64,000 nt of DNA from Luteimonas panaciterrae. Its GTDB lineage: Bacteria > Pseudomonadota > Gammaproteobacteria > Xanthomonadales > Xanthomonadaceae. Below, one piece after another: positions 17,844-27,021 of this stretch (position 1 is the first letter of the stretch; every line of letters starts with the position of its first letter). The stretch is from the NCBI RefSeq assembly GCF_020511115.1, contig NZ_JAJAVH010000015.1, positions 62,001 to 126,000 of the forward strand, written 5' to 3'. The translations under genes and the position numbers were made by a program. The notes beneath the pieces were generated by a model. The model was not told where the DNA came from. It ran no database searches and was given only the letters and a program-made list of their open reading frames with translations.

Positions 17844-19448
17844 GTGACAGGGGAATTTGAGCGTCGGCCGTCAGGCCGACCGTCACGGGGCGACCAGGCG
17901 CGGCATGGCGTGAATCACACCTTGGCCAATCGGACTCCAACGCCCGGCGTGCCGTGGGCGCGCGGGCGCCGGCTGGCGGCCATCTTTTTCTTAATGGTCT
18001 TGTTCGCACCCGTCCTGGCTGGCATGGGCAAGACGGCGCCGACGCCGCTATCCGAGGTCATCGCGGCCATCGATGCCGGCCACTTCAAGGCCGCCGAATC
18101 GGATATCGCCGCGGCGTTGCAGGATTCCCGGCTGACGGCCAAGCAAAAAGCGGCCTACGCGTTCCAGCGCGAGCGCATGCGCCGCATCCTGCTCGATTTC
18201 AGCCTCATCGAGGATCAAGTCCGGGAGCGCGTGCGCAAGCAGATCCCCGACCTGACGGACGCGGAATTCGCCAAGTGGAATGCCGCCGGCCTGTTCGAGC
18301 GTATGACCATCGACGGCCGCACCGTCTATTTCAGCCGCGCGCCCTCGAATCTGTTCCGGCTCAGCCCTGAAGCGCTGTCCCGCCGCGATTCGCAACTGTC
18401 GCGGCTGGGCAACGCCAACGGCCCGATGGAATCGCCGAATCCGCACCACAGCGAGGTACGCGACGCCGCGCTCGCGCAGCACACTCGTCACGTCGCGCCC
18501 AGGCGCTTGCAGGTGACGCAGTCGCTGACCGTGCATGCCGATGCGGTGCCGCCGGGTGAGACGTTGCGTGCCTGGATTCCGTATCCGCGCGCGCTGCCGG
18601 GACAGCAGGAAGACATCCGCTTCCTGCGCAGCGAGCCGGCACGGCACAAGATCGCGCCGGAATCCACGCTGCAACGCACCGTCTATCTGGAAAAACCGGC
18701 GCGGAAGGGGCAACCGACCGTCTTCTCGATCACCTACGAACTGATGGTCTACGGCCAGTACGTCGACATCGATCCCGAGCGGGTCGTCCCGGCCAAGATC
18801 ACGTCGGAGCTCGCTTCCTTCGTCGCCGAGCGGCCACCGCATGTCGTGTTCACCGACGCCATGCGGCTGTATTCGGCGCAGGTGGTCGGCGATGAAAAAA
18901 ATCCTTACCGCATCGCGCAGAAACTCTTCGCCGCCGTCGACCGGATTCCGTGGGCTGGCGCGCGCGAGTACTCCACGATCACCAACATCAGCGACTACAC
19001 CCTGCATGCGGGCCACGGCGATTGCGGACAGCAGACCCTGCTGCTCATCACGCTGCTGCGCCTAAATGGCATTCCCGCCAAGTGGCAGTCGGGCTGGATC
19101 TATTCGGATGTCGGCTACGACAACATGCACGACTGGGGCTGGCTGTATCTCGCGCCCTACGGCTGGGTGCCGATGGACGTCACCTTCGGCAAGCTCACGG
19201 GCGGCGCTCCCGAAATCGAGAACTTCTACCTCGGCGGCTTCGACGCCTACCGCATCGCGTTCAACGACGACTACAGCCGCGACTTCGTTCCGCCCAAACG
19301 CTTCGAGCGTTCGGAGACCGTCGACCTGCAGCGCGGCGAAGCCGAATGGCGCGGCGGCAATTTGTATTTCGATCAATGGGATTACGACTTCGCATGGAAG
19401 ATGCTGCCAGGGGCGGGCAGCGACAAGGAAGAGCGGGGCAAGCACTGA
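17844..19448 (+). CDS. Transglutaminase-like cysteine peptidase domain protein, membrane-anchored or secreted
   Basis: 534 aa from GTG 17844; later GTG starts at 17910 or 17949 would place the hydrophobic segment RRLAAIFFLMVLFAPVLAG at the N-terminus as a signal or anchor and may be the true ones. The C-terminal transglutaminase core has Cys in HGDCGQQTLLLITLLRLNGIP, His in DNMHDWGWLYL and Asp in WVPMDVTFG. An N-terminal helical region precedes a beta-rich domain. Such periplasmic proteins often act on peptides or cell-wall crosslinks. It heads a four-gene plus-strand block with a TonB receptor, serine hydrolase and D-Ala-D-Ala dipeptidase. Confidence 0.8.
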   Translation: MTGEFERRPSGRPSRGDQARHGVNHTLANRTPTPGVPWARGRRLAAIFFLMVLFAPVLAGMGKTAPTPLSEVIAAIDAGHFKAAESDIAAALQDSRLTAKQKAAYAFQRERMRRILLDFSLIEDQVRERVRKQIPDLTDAEFAKWNAAGLFERMTIDGRTVYFSRAPSNLFRLSPEALSRRDSQLSRLGNANGPMESPNPHHSEVRDAALAQHTRHVAPRRLQVTQSLTVHADAVPPGETLRAWIPYPRALPGQQEDIRFLRSEPARHKIAPESTLQRTVYLEKPARKGQPTVFSITYELMVYGQYVDIDPERVVPAKITSELASFVAERPPHVVFTDAMRLYSAQVVGDEKNPYRIAQKLFAAVDRIPWAGAREYSTITNISDYTLHAGHGDCGQQTLLLITLLRLNGIPAKWQSGWIYSDVGYDNMHDWGWLYLAPYGWVPMDVTFGKLTGGAPEIENFYLGGFDAYRIAFNDDYSRDFVPPKRFERSETVDLQRGEAEWRGGNLYFDQWDYDFAWKMLPGAGSDKEERGKH

Positions 19449-19517
19449 ATCAACGTTTCGCTGATGGCAGCGCCATCGGCACCACCATTCATTACGGCAT
19501 CGGACGGGGAGAGCGTC

Positions 19518-22500
19518 ATGAGCAAGCACTACAAGAATCCGCGCAAGCGCGCACTCTGCATGGCGATGGGGCTATGCCTCGCATCGCTGACGGCCATGCC
19601 CGTCATGGCGCAGAACACGACCGGTTCGGTGGTCGGACGCACCGAGCCCGGCACACAGGTCACGATCACCAATCCGCAGACCGGCTATACGCGCACAGTC
19701 ACCGCCGACGCCAACGGCAACTACCGACTGGCGTTGCTCCCGACCGGAAACTACTCGCTGCAGACCAGCAAGGACGGCGCGCCTGTCGGCAATGCCGTCC
19801 CCATCACCGTAACGCTCGGCAACGCCACTACGGTCAATATCGGGTCGGCGGATGCGAAAGATTTGGAGACGGTCGTGGTTACGGGCTCGCGTGTGATCAA
19901 TGCGGTGGATGTCACGTCCACGGAGTCGGCGACGAATGTCACGCGTGAAGAGATTGCTCGTTTGCCCGTTGATCAGAATGTGACTTCGGTTGCCTTGCTT
20001 GCTCCGGGCGTGGTGCAAGGGAAGTCCAGTCTGGGAGGGCAGGGGCTGTCGTTTGGCGGTTCGTCCGTAGCCGAGAATACGGTCTACATCAATGGTCTGA
20101 ATGTCACAGACTTTTACAATAGGGTTGGATTTTCATCTGTTCCGTTCGCGTTTTTTCAGGAATTTCAAGTCAAGACAGGCGGCTATTCGGTCGAGTTTGG
20201 TCGTAGCACTGGCGGTGTCATCAATGCCATTACCCAATCCGGTAGCAATGAGTTCAGGTCCGGTCTGGGCCTGACGTTCGAGCCGCGTGCTTGGCAGTCT
20301 TCGGCAAGGAATCGATATGATGGCAATGGTCAACGCTATATCACCTCGAGCGAAGACGATTACTCGCGCACAAAGCTCAATGCTTACGCCTCTGGTCCAC
20401 TCATTCGTGACCGTTTGTTTTTTTTCGCGATGTATGAGGTGCGTGATTATCGGCCGAATAGCACGAATGATGCCGGATCAATCTTCTATTCGGGTCAAGC
20501 CAATGATCCATTCTGGGGCGGGAAGCTCGACTGGCAGATCACTGATCGCCATTCGCTCTCGTTCTTTGGGTTCTCCGACAAGAACAAAACCGTAACGGAT
20601 GTGTATGACTATGATTTCGATACGAGCAGAGTGGAAGGTCAGACCAATCAGACTGTTGAGGATAGCGGAGGAAAGAACTGGGCGGTCACCTATATTGGAA
20701 GCTTCACCGATAACTTCTCGATGAAGGCACTCTACGGCGAGAACGATCGTGAGCGTTCAGCTAGTAGTGCGAATGATATTGAGTGTAACCGCGTCTTCGA
20801 GAACAGAACTTCGTCAAATGGAATTCCATCCAATCTGCGAGGGGATCGTGGTTGTACAACTGCGACTCAAGTAGTAACCGCAACCGATACACGAAAAGCT
20901 GCAAGATTGGATTTTGAATGGAGCATTGGCTCGCATTTATTCCGATTTGGTGCGGATCGTGAGGAAAACACCTCGGTGCAGGAGCGCTACTATCCAGGTC
21001 CGAGGCGGCTCCGCTATGACGTGTACTACCGCACGCCGGGATCTTCGCTAAATGGCGGTACCGTGCCGGCGAGCGGCTTGGTGGTGCGGACGCGCCAGAA
21101 TGAGGTCGAAGGCTCATTCAAGACGATCAATTCCGCGCTCTATTTGGAAGACAATTGGTCCATAACAGACAATCTGTTGCTGAACATTGGTATCCGCAAA
21201 GAGGCATTTGACAACCAGGATAGCGATGGTCGCAGTTATATCAAGATCGATGATATGTATGCACCAAGATTTGGCTTCTCTTGGGATATGAAGGGTGACG
21301 GCACTACTAAGGTGTTCGGTAATCTAGGTCGTTACTTCCTCCCCGTGGCTAATGTCATCAACATCAAACAAGCCGGCGCCTTTCTTGATGAGAGGCGATG
21401 GTATGAATTTCTTGGTTATCAAGACCTAGTAAGCGCGAGCTATGGTCAGCCTTATGCGCTTCCGATTCTGGGCGGTCAAATTGGGGGGGTCGACAACTCT
21501 CAGGGCGATGGCACCGTGGGAGACCTGCGTTCGGAGGTCGATCGCGACATGGATTCGGTCTATCAGGACGAATTGATCCTTGGGCTCCAGTCCATGATCA
21601 GCGAAAAATGGTCCTGGGGTGTCACCGGAACATATCGAAAACTGCATAATGCGATCGACGATATGGAGATTACCGCGACTCCCCAATGCGGCGACGGAGG
21701 GCCTGGGTTCGTAATGGCCAATCCAGGCAAGGTTGTCACGGTTTTTGGTGATACGAACTGCGATGGGGTCAATGACGGATGGATCGATATTGACACCTCC
21801 AAGGAGGGATGGGCGCTCTACGATGATGATGGTAATTACATCGGCCAGCGCGGCTGGGGGAAGCCGGAGCGTACCTACAAGGCGCTAGAATTGCAGATAG
21901 ATCGCGCCTGGGATGGAAAGTGGGCATTGAATGCTTCCTATACGCTCTCGTATAGCGAAGGTAACGCCGAGGGTCCGGTCAATTCAGATACCGATTTCGC
22001 CGATAGCGGACGAACGGAAAGCTTCGACAATCCCTGGGTCAATTATCGCAGTTATGGATACTTGGCTAACGACAGGCGTCATCAGTTCAAGTTCCGCGGA
22101 AGCTACGCCATTACCGAAAACCTTACGGCGGCTGCAGCACTCAATATTCATTCCGGTGGTCCGATCACCGCCTTTGGCGCCGGCAATCCATTTGACGCCA
22201 CCGATTTTCATAGCCAGTACATCTGTGTGGAAAGGTGTGGTGACGCCCCTAGTCAACGTGTTTATGAGTACTCGCCACGCGGCGGGCGTGGCAGGACGCC
22301 ATGGATTTATGGCTTGGATCTCAGTCTTGCCTATAAGGTTCCGATCCCAACCGACTTGACGGTGAAGCTGGCTGTCTACAACGTGTTGAATCAGCAGCGC
22401 GTGCTGACTGTGGATCAAGATCTTCAACCGCAAGACAGTATTGGTACGAATAATCCTTTGTTCGGCTATGGCGAATCGTTCCAATCTCCTCGTTATGCGC

Positions 22501-22526
22501 AGTTGGTTGTGAACTGGAATTTTTGA
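19518..22526 (+). CDS. TonB-dependent receptor, Oar-like, with carboxypeptidase-regulatory-like domain
   Basis: 1002-aa outer-membrane receptor. It has a signal peptide (ends MPVMAQ), a carboxypeptidase-regulatory-like beta domain (about residues 32-110), a TonB-box-like segment (DLETVVVTGSR), a plug and a large barrel ending in Phe (VVNWNF). ATG 19518 was chosen over an upstream in-frame ATG because GGGGAGAG precedes it and a signal peptide starts there. Oar-like receptors import or export undefined peptides or proteins. Neighbouring peptidoglycan enzymes suggest muropeptides as cargo (inference). From about 19,860 onward the composition drops to lower GC, unlike the first 340 nt. Confidence 0.93.
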   Translation: MSKHYKNPRKRALCMAMGLCLASLTAMPVMAQNTTGSVVGRTEPGTQVTITNPQTGYTRTVTADANGNYRLALLPTGNYSLQTSKDGAPVGNAVPITVTLGNATTVNIGSADAKDLETVVVTGSRVINAVDVTSTESATNVTREEIARLPVDQNVTSVALLAPGVVQGKSSLGGQGLSFGGSSVAENTVYINGLNVTDFYNRVGFSSVPFAFFQEFQVKTGGYSVEFGRSTGGVINAITQSGSNEFRSGLGLTFEPRAWQSSARNRYDGNGQRYITSSEDDYSRTKLNAYASGPLIRDRLFFFAMYEVRDYRPNSTNDAGSIFYSGQANDPFWGGKLDWQITDRHSLSFFGFSDKNKTVTDVYDYDFDTSRVEGQTNQTVEDSGGKNWAVTYIGSFTDNFSMKALYGENDRERSASSANDIECNRVFENRTSSNGIPSNLRGDRGCTTATQVVTATDTRKAARLDFEWSIGSHLFRFGADREENTSVQERYYPGPRRLRYDVYYRTPGSSLNGGTVPASGLVVRTRQNEVEGSFKTINSALYLEDNWSITDNLLLNIGIRKEAFDNQDSDGRSYIKIDDMYAPRFGFSWDMKGDGTTKVFGNLGRYFLPVANVINIKQAGAFLDERRWYEFLGYQDLVSASYGQPYALPILGGQIGGVDNSQGDGTVGDLRSEVDRDMDSVYQDELILGLQSMISEKWSWGVTGTYRKLHNAIDDMEITATPQCGDGGPGFVMANPGKVVTVFGDTNCDGVNDGWIDIDTSKEGWALYDDDGNYIGQRGWGKPERTYKALELQIDRAWDGKWALNASYTLSYSEGNAEGPVNSDTDFADSGRTESFDNPWVNYRSYGYLANDRRHQFKFRGSYAITENLTAAAALNIHSGGPITAFGAGNPFDATDFHSQYICVERCGDAPSQRVYEYSPRGGRGRTPWIYGLDLSLAYKVPIPTDLTVKLAVYNVLNQQRVLTVDQDLQPQDSIGTNNPLFGYGESFQSPRYAQLVVNWNF

Positions 22527-22535
22527 TGGATTGAC

Positions 22536-22590
22536 GCAGGCATGGCATCGTGAAAACAGATTGCCATGCCTGCCGATAACTGAGGCAGGC
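22536..22590 (+). promoter_or_regulatory. Two mutually exclusive hairpins before the serine hydrolase start
   Basis: Hairpin 1 pairs GCAGGCATGGCA (22536-22547) with TGCCATGCCTGC (22562-22573). Hairpin 2 pairs GCCTGCC (22568-22574) with GGCAGGC (22584-22590). The 3' arm of the first overlaps the 5' arm of the second, so they cannot form together. Hairpin 2 would hide the purine-rich GAGGCAGG just before ATG 22593. A translational switch or processing site is possible. Confidence 0.5.
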
Positions 22591-22592
22591 AG

Positions 22593-24200
22593 ATGTTGTT
22601 GAGAAGGATCAGGTGCTTCGCTGGGGTGACGCTGCTGTGCGTCATTGCGATTGTCTTCTCATTGCCGGCTGAATCTTCGGCGATCTCAACGAATTCAAAG
22701 GAAAGTCTCGACAAGATATATGATGATGTTGTAGCTCGTTATCGATTGCCCGGTCTTGCCGTAGGCATCGTTAAGGAGGGGGAGGTCGTCTATGCTCGTG
22801 CTGTTGGTGACGCGAGTAGTAATCGCAGAATCGATGCCGACACCCTCTTCAAGATCGCCTCCAACAGCAAAGCCATGACTGCCGCGGTATTGGCGCGCCT
22901 AGTCGATGCCGGAAAACTGAAATGGGATGATCCGGTCATCAAGTACCTGCCGGATTTCCGCATGTACGACCCGTGGGTGACGCGCGAGCTGCAGGTGCGC
23001 GATCTGCTGATCCATAACAGTGGCCTCGGTGCCGGCGCCGGCGATCTGATGTTGTGGCCGGAGCCGAATCTGTTCACGCGCGAGGATGTGATTCATGGCT
23101 TGCGATTCCTGAAGCCGGTTTACAGTTTTCGTTCCCGTTATGCCTACGACAATTCTCTCTATATCGTCGCGGGAGAGGTGGCGGCCGCGGCCAGCGGTAT
23201 GCCCTATGAAGCATTGGTGCGAAAGGAGTTGTTCGAGCCGTTGGGCATGACACGATGCCAGGTCGGGGAGTGGAAGCGGGATGTGGTCGGCAATGTCGCG
23301 CAACCGCATGTCCGCAAGGAAGGGCGGTATGTGCCGGGACGCGTCGATGACGAGGTCATCCTAAACATCCCGATGGCCCCGGCTGGCGGAATTCGCTGCA
23401 GCTTGAATGACATGCTGAAGTGGATCTCGATGTGGCTGGAGCCGGACAGGTCCGGTCTGATCGACGGAAAGCCATGGCTATCCGCCGAACAACGCAAGGC
23501 GGTCTGGTCCTCGCAGATGATCATGACGCTCACACAGCGCATGCGGGACTGGGACGACAGTCATTACTCCGCCTACGGCTATGGCTGGCGTCTGGCCGAT
23601 GTCGATGGCACGCAAAAGGTATCCCATACCGGAACCTTGTCCGGCATGTATTCGGCGGTGACCCTGCTGCCCGAAAAGAACGCCGGCTTCGTGATCCTGA
23701 TCAATGGCGACGCCGATGATGCGCGTACCGTGCTCAATCAGGTGCTGGTCAAATACTTCACGGCGCCCGAACAGAAGCGGACGGTGGCGTATTACGCCGA
23801 TCTCCTTGAAGCGGAGGCTGGTGCCTCTGAAAAGGATGAAAAGAAGGCGGAAGTACGAGAGCGGCAGCCGGCTTCGGTCGCTGAAATCAGGAGCAAGCTT
23901 GGTGTATATCGCGATCCCTGGCTGGGCGAAGTCGATATCTGTCCGGTGGGAAAGAGTGTGGTTTTCTCGGCACGGAAGTCGCCGAGAATACGGGGCGAAG
24001 TGATGCGGGCAGGTCAGCGCTGGCTCGTGGAGTGGGAAAGTGATGGGCCAGACGTCGGGGCCTGGTTGGATTTCTCGTCTCCTGCCGATGGCAGCGGCAC
24101 CGCGTTGAAAATGTCGAAGGTCGATCCGGAAGGCGATTTCAGCAACGACTTCGAGGATCTTGCATTTGAACGGATCGGCGCATGCCCAGGGTTGCATTGA
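22593..24200 (+). CDS. Serine hydrolase of the beta-lactamase / DD-peptidase fold
   Basis: 535-aa exported protein (signal peptide through about residue 30, SSA). It has the class C-like penicillin-recognising fold: SxxK nucleophile in IASNSKAMT, YxN in YAYDNSLY and the HTG motif in VSHTGTLSGM. The C-terminal ~150 residues form an extra beta domain seen in many such hydrolases. Activity may be DD-peptidase, D-aminopeptidase or esterase; nothing shows beta-lactamase activity. It follows the TonB receptor by 66 nt and overlaps the dipeptidase gene, fitting a role on D-amino-acid peptides. Confidence 0.9.
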   Translation: MLLRRIRCFAGVTLLCVIAIVFSLPAESSAISTNSKESLDKIYDDVVARYRLPGLAVGIVKEGEVVYARAVGDASSNRRIDADTLFKIASNSKAMTAAVLARLVDAGKLKWDDPVIKYLPDFRMYDPWVTRELQVRDLLIHNSGLGAGAGDLMLWPEPNLFTREDVIHGLRFLKPVYSFRSRYAYDNSLYIVAGEVAAAASGMPYEALVRKELFEPLGMTRCQVGEWKRDVVGNVAQPHVRKEGRYVPGRVDDEVILNIPMAPAGGIRCSLNDMLKWISMWLEPDRSGLIDGKPWLSAEQRKAVWSSQMIMTLTQRMRDWDDSHYSAYGYGWRLADVDGTQKVSHTGTLSGMYSAVTLLPEKNAGFVILINGDADDARTVLNQVLVKYFTAPEQKRTVAYYADLLEAEAGASEKDEKKAEVRERQPASVAEIRSKLGVYRDPWLGEVDICPVGKSVVFSARKSPRIRGEVMRAGQRWLVEWESDGPDVGAWLDFSSPADGSGTALKMSKVDPEGDFSNDFEDLAFERIGACPGLH

Positions 24201-24910
24201 AACGCTGGTGCTCCGCCATGGTTCTCGTGGCCCTCGCAAGCTGCGCGAGTGTGTCCACGAAGGATGCGCCTGAAGTCAACGACGCCAGGACGCCCGAGGA
24301 AGCAGGCTTCGTCAGCATGCGGGCGCTTGTCCCCGATCTCAGGATGGAGATTCGTTATGCTGGAAGCCACAATTTCGTCGGTACGCCGATCGAGGGTTAC
24401 GAGGCGTCGGAGTGTTATCTGTTGCGGCCCGCGGCCGAAGCCTTGCAGAGGGTGGAGCAGGCGTTGCGCGAAAAGCGGCAGCGGCTATTGATCTACGATT
24501 GCTATCGTCCGGTCCGGGCAGTTGCGCATTTCATGCGCTGGGCGCGCGATTCTGGCGATCAGGCTCACAAAGCCGAGTTCTATCCGGCGTTGGATAAATC
24601 CCGTCTGGTCCCGCAATACATCGCGGAGCGTTCCGGCCATAGTCGCGGAGCGACCATCGATCTGACCCTGATGCAGTGCGACGCGGATGCGCACTGCACG
24701 CCGCTGGATATGGGAACCAGCTTCGATTATTTCGGCGAACTCGCACACACGGATTCTCCGAATGTCTCCCAGGCGCAGCGCGAGAACAGGCATGCACTGC
24801 GGGCCGCGATGGAGCGGGAAGGATTTCGCAACTACCCGGACGAATGGTGGCACTACAGCCTGGTGCCGGAACCGACGCCGAAGACGGCTTATGACTTCCC
24901 CGTGAAATGA
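24182..24910 (+). CDS. D-alanyl-D-alanine dipeptidase (VanX/DdpX family) lipoprotein
   Basis: 242-aa Zn-dependent M15 peptidase that splits D-Ala-D-Ala. The zinc signature SGHSRGATIDLTL gives the SxHxxGxAxD ligands and EWWHY the third His with catalytic Glu. An arginine of the VanX type lies in YDCYRPVRA. The N-terminus carries a lipobox (ALASC), so it is periplasmic, as in enzymes used for scavenging rather than vancomycin resistance. Its start overlaps the serine hydrolase end by 19 nt. Confidence 0.92.
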   Translation: MPRVALKRWCSAMVLVALASCASVSTKDAPEVNDARTPEEAGFVSMRALVPDLRMEIRYAGSHNFVGTPIEGYEASECYLLRPAAEALQRVEQALREKRQRLLIYDCYRPVRAVAHFMRWARDSGDQAHKAEFYPALDKSRLVPQYIAERSGHSRGATIDLTLMQCDADAHCTPLDMGTSFDYFGELAHTDSPNVSQAQRENRHALRAAMEREGFRNYPDEWWHYSLVPEPTPKTAYDFPVK

Positions 24911-24944
24911 AGTTCGTCGTGGGCGGCGTTTCGAGGCGGTGCGG

Positions 24945-26471
24945 TCACGCGGGACGTTCGATGAGGTCGCTGTTGCCCAGGGCCAGTGAAGCGACCGGAT
25001 TCGCGCCAAGCGTCCGGTTGACGTGGGAAAGATAGATCGCGCTCATCAGCCTGGCCGGGATGATGTGGTCATCGATGTTCGACTTCAGTTGCGATCGATC
25101 GATCCTGCCGCTGATGAAGAAGACGAATTCCCGCAGCGCTTCCTTCTTGACCTGTTCGATGTGCAGCCTGCTGTTGTCGAATTTGGCCAGGTCGCCGGCG
25201 CGGTACAGGCGATAAGGTTCCTTGTCCCCGGTGATGGCCGAGTTCCGGAACACTTTCACGTCGAAGTGGTTGTTTCCACCGGCATGCATGTCGGTGTGAT
25301 CGTTGGTTTCGTGCTTGTCGTTCGCTTGCCTGGATTCCAGCACGATGGTCTGGTACGGGCCGCAAACCACTTCGTGCGTCTCATGCTTTACCCGGCCGGC
25401 GGCCTTGTAGAGATCGGGGCGGGGCCACAGCCAGTGGCGGCGCGAGAAGCCGTTGTGGCGCAGGTCAATCTGCGCCTGTCCGATGATGTCGCCGCCGGCA
25501 CTGAACTCGATCAGCGTCTTGGCGTCGATCTCGCCGATCTTCGGCGAGGCGGCCACGACTTCGGCGTCCGAATGGAGCGCCGCACCTGCGTACTCGTCGC
25601 CGAAGATGCGTTCGTATTCCTGCCGGCGCACCTGTTTCACGAATCCGGCCGGTTGCAGGAAGCTGGAATAGACGGAGGCGCCATCCGGTGCGGTTTCCCG
25701 CGTGTAGCCGGCTTTGAAGAAGCGGTAGACGGCATCGATGATGTGGTATCCCGAATGCGAGACCTTGCCGTACCCCTGATTGAACGGGTGATAGTTCATT
25801 TGCAGGATCTCGGTCGGGAAACGCCATTTGCCGTCGCAGTGCGACGACGAGACCGAGGTGACCGGGCAGCCGGTGAGATCGCGTATCTCGCGGATCAGGG
25901 AGAGGGTGAGGTCGAAGGCCGGGTGCCAGCGGCGATGGCTGTTGACGATCAGGCAGAGCGGGCTTTTGGCGGCGGCGCGTTCGTAGCAGGCGAGGATCTC
26001 GGTCGCATCGTCAGCGATCAGCTGTGCCTGCCTCGCGTCGCTGACCGCGTTCGCACGCGTGGTGACCGGTTTGTCGAGCAGCACACTGAGACCGCGCGAC
26101 AGCGCCCAGAGTGCGTAAGCCCGATGGCTCAGCGGCTCGGTGCTGATGATGACGGCATTGATGCCGCGTTGATCGGTGATGCGATTCAGTTCCGACTCGA
26201 CGTTCGCGGGGAGTTCTTCGGTGAACGGCGACACGAACAACGTATCGGCGTCGAGCTCCTGCGAGCGGACCAGGGTGTCGATCCGTTCCCGTTCGCTTTC
26301 CAGTTCGACGATGCCCGAGAGCCGAACCGCGAGGCCGTCGCGTTGCGCAAGTTCGTGCGTGTGGCGCACATAGGTGCGTTGCGCATGTGGTCCGAGTCCG
26401 ATCAGGAGGATGTTGACGACTTCCTGGATGGAGCGTGCTGCGGTGGAGTGGGGTGTCGTGCTGGAAGTCAT
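24945..26471 (-). CDS. Gfo/Idh/MocA-like NAD(P)-binding protein
   Basis: 508-aa protein with an N-terminal Rossmann-like segment (VVNILLIGLGPHAQRTYV) and the Gfo/Idh-type block ISTEPLSHRAYALWALSRGLSVLLDKPVT, whose Lys-Pro is the catalytic signature of the family. The long C-terminal part is not recognised and contains HETNDHTDMHAGGNNHFDVKVF. Sugar or polyketide modification are known roles of relatives; the substrate here is unknown. ATG 26471 is preferred to GTG 26537, because the latter directly follows a terminator-like T7 run. Confidence 0.75.
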   Translation of the reverse strand: MTSSTTPHSTAARSIQEVVNILLIGLGPHAQRTYVRHTHELAQRDGLAVRLSGIVELESERERIDTLVRSQELDADTLFVSPFTEELPANVESELNRITDQRGINAVIISTEPLSHRAYALWALSRGLSVLLDKPVTTRANAVSDARQAQLIADDATEILACYERAAAKSPLCLIVNSHRRWHPAFDLTLSLIREIRDLTGCPVTSVSSSHCDGKWRFPTEILQMNYHPFNQGYGKVSHSGYHIIDAVYRFFKAGYTRETAPDGASVYSSFLQPAGFVKQVRRQEYERIFGDEYAGAALHSDAEVVAASPKIGEIDAKTLIEFSAGGDIIGQAQIDLRHNGFSRRHWLWPRPDLYKAAGRVKHETHEVVCGPYQTIVLESRQANDKHETNDHTDMHAGGNNHFDVKVFRNSAITGDKEPYRLYRAGDLAKFDNSRLHIEQVKKEALREFVFFISGRIDRSQLKSNIDDHIIPARLMSAIYLSHVNRTLGANPVASLALGNSDLIERPA

Positions 26472-26537
26472 ACCGGACGCGGGAAGCGCGGGGTTTGGGT
26501 TCGTGGATGCTAGGTCGATCGTGGGCCGGGCGGGCAC

Positions 26538-26563
26538 AAAAAAACCGACGAAAGAATCGCCGG
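26538..26563 (-). terminator. Terminator-like hairpin in the leader of the Gfo/Idh gene
   Basis: On the minus strand CCGGCGA, loop TTCTT, TCGTCGG, then seven T residues. It sits 67 nt upstream of ATG 26471, in the gene's own leader, where an intrinsic terminator would act as an attenuator or end a minus-strand small RNA. Confidence 0.6.
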
Positions 26564-26597
26564 TTCTGGGAATCGTGAGGGAAGAGAATACACGAAT

Positions 26598-26682
26598 TGC
26601 CCCCGTTTTTTCGGGGGCAGAGTTCGAGGCGTATCACCTTCGGTGGCGATACTCTGGCTCGTGCATTCAGCCAGAGTTTTTT
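26598..26682. ncRNA. Candidate structured RNA (three consecutive hairpins)
   Basis: Three adjacent stems: TGCCCCCG/CGGGGGCA with a six-T loop (26598-26619), GTATCACC/GGTGGCGATAC (26631-26652), and ACTCTGGCT/AGCCAGAGT followed by a T run on the plus strand (26651-26682). Read on the plus strand it would be a short RNA ending in an intrinsic terminator. Read on the minus strand it would be the 5' leader of the Gfo/Idh gene, ending in the 26538-26563 terminator. The strand is undecided and no known riboswitch family is recognised. Confidence 0.4.
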
Positions 26683-26754
26683 GGGCTCCGGCCGTGATCT
26701 TTGTTCGAATCTTGATGGGTAATGCGTCAGATCCGAATCGGGGGCCGCTCAGTG

Positions 26755-26991
26755 ATGGCGAGTGTCATCGTTTTCACTGCCGACGACACCGTCGCGATCC
26801 TGATCGCGTCCAGTCTGGTTGCGACGCTGCTGTTCCTGTATGTCACGATCCATTTGCGGGTTCTGCGCCCGGCTTGGATTGGGTTGTTCCGGGTGCCGGG
26901 GAGGCGTGTGGTTACGGTCGGTCTGGGTTTGGGTCTGGGGTTTGGGATTTCTCATGGGGGATACCTCGGTTGTTGGCTGTTCCAGCGGTGA
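26755..26991 (+). CDS. Possible small membrane protein
   Basis: 78-aa frame with one clear hydrophobic helix (VAILIASSLVATLLFLYVTI) and a glycine-rich second segment. Third codon positions are mostly G or C, as in neighbouring genes, which supports coding. A GGGGG run lies upstream of the ATG but spacing is loose. No homologue recognised. It converges with the histone-like gene. Confidence 0.35.
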   Translation: MASVIVFTADDTVAILIASSLVATLLFLYVTIHLRVLRPAWIGLFRVPGRRVVTVGLGLGLGFGISHGGYLGCWLFQR

Positions 26992-27021
26992 CACATCTGT
27001 GCACTAATGGAAATGGTGGTT

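Noticed and set aside
25023..26513. 496-aa plus-strand frame opposite the Gfo/Idh gene
   Set aside because: The minus-strand protein has recognisable family motifs; this frame has none.
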